Below, piece by piece: positions 22,016 to 22,051 of a stretch of DNA of 22,051 nucleotides (its first letter is position 1; the number at the start of each line of letters is the position of its first letter). The notes under the pieces were generated by a model, which ran no database searches, was not told the DNA's origin, and saw only the letters and a program-made list of their open reading frames with translations. The position numbers were made by a program, and so were the translations under genes. This stretch comes from Mesostigma viride (taxonomy: Eukaryota; Streptophyta; Mesostigmatophyceae; Mesostigmatales; Mesostigmataceae), in contig RPFO01000080.1 of the NCBI GenBank assembly GCA_009746045.1, forward strand, positions 4,528,481-4,550,531, read 5' to 3'.

Positions 22016-22051
22016 CGACGACGAGACGACGACGACTGCTGAAAGCGCGAG

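Overview
The window is eukaryotic nuclear DNA, probably from a GC-rich unicellular alga. The evidence is spliced exons with GT-AG introns, very dense micro- and minisatellites, LINE-type retroelement remnants with target-site duplications, and a large transposase-like gene. A green-lineage host is plausible but not proven. There is no operon structure, no ribosome binding sites and no CRISPR.

Region 1 (1-4409, + strand): the last four exons of a diflavin reductase, most like methionine synthase reductase (MTRR). The 5' half lies outside the window. Its introns are packed with tandem repeats of 6, 8, 29, 53 and 125 bp.

Region 2 (4410-8700): gene-poor DNA that acts as a retroelement landing zone. 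It holds three non-LTR insertions, each flanked by a recognisable 9-10 bp direct repeat: a 5'-truncated LINE with an ORF2-type C-terminus (5280-5639), a 1.3 kb 'half-LINE' carrying a decayed ORF1 and a 3' tail but no reverse transcriptase (6149-7448), and a 396 bp copy of the same 3' tail (7534-7929). The related tails share a chain of hairpins, one with a cUUCGg tetraloop, just before a TTAA-type tail. An unoccupied paralogue of the last insertion site sits at about 8235-8243. A TACA microsatellite of 81 copies ends the region.

Region 3 (8747-11488, - strand): a putative type II membrane glycosyltransferase. Its first two exons are readable; its 3' half shifts frame several times, from real decay or assembly error.

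Region 4 (12399-22051): two large divergently arranged genes around a 1.7 kb repeat-rich spacer. On the - strand is a protein with a PHD-like zinc finger and a huge polyalanine/VPAAAAA tract. On the + strand is a 1474-residue DUF7869-like, RNase-H-type transposase candidate with a 590-residue GC-rich repeat insert. The spacer holds a homogenised 149-bp higher-order array and five copies of a leader motif that abuts the transposase start codon. Together they look like a candidate two-gene DNA transposon, or a host locus derived from one; no terminal inverted repeats were identified. This is the most interesting part of the window.

Several coding regions contain single-base frame breaks, so some apparent pseudogenisation may reflect unpolished sequence.
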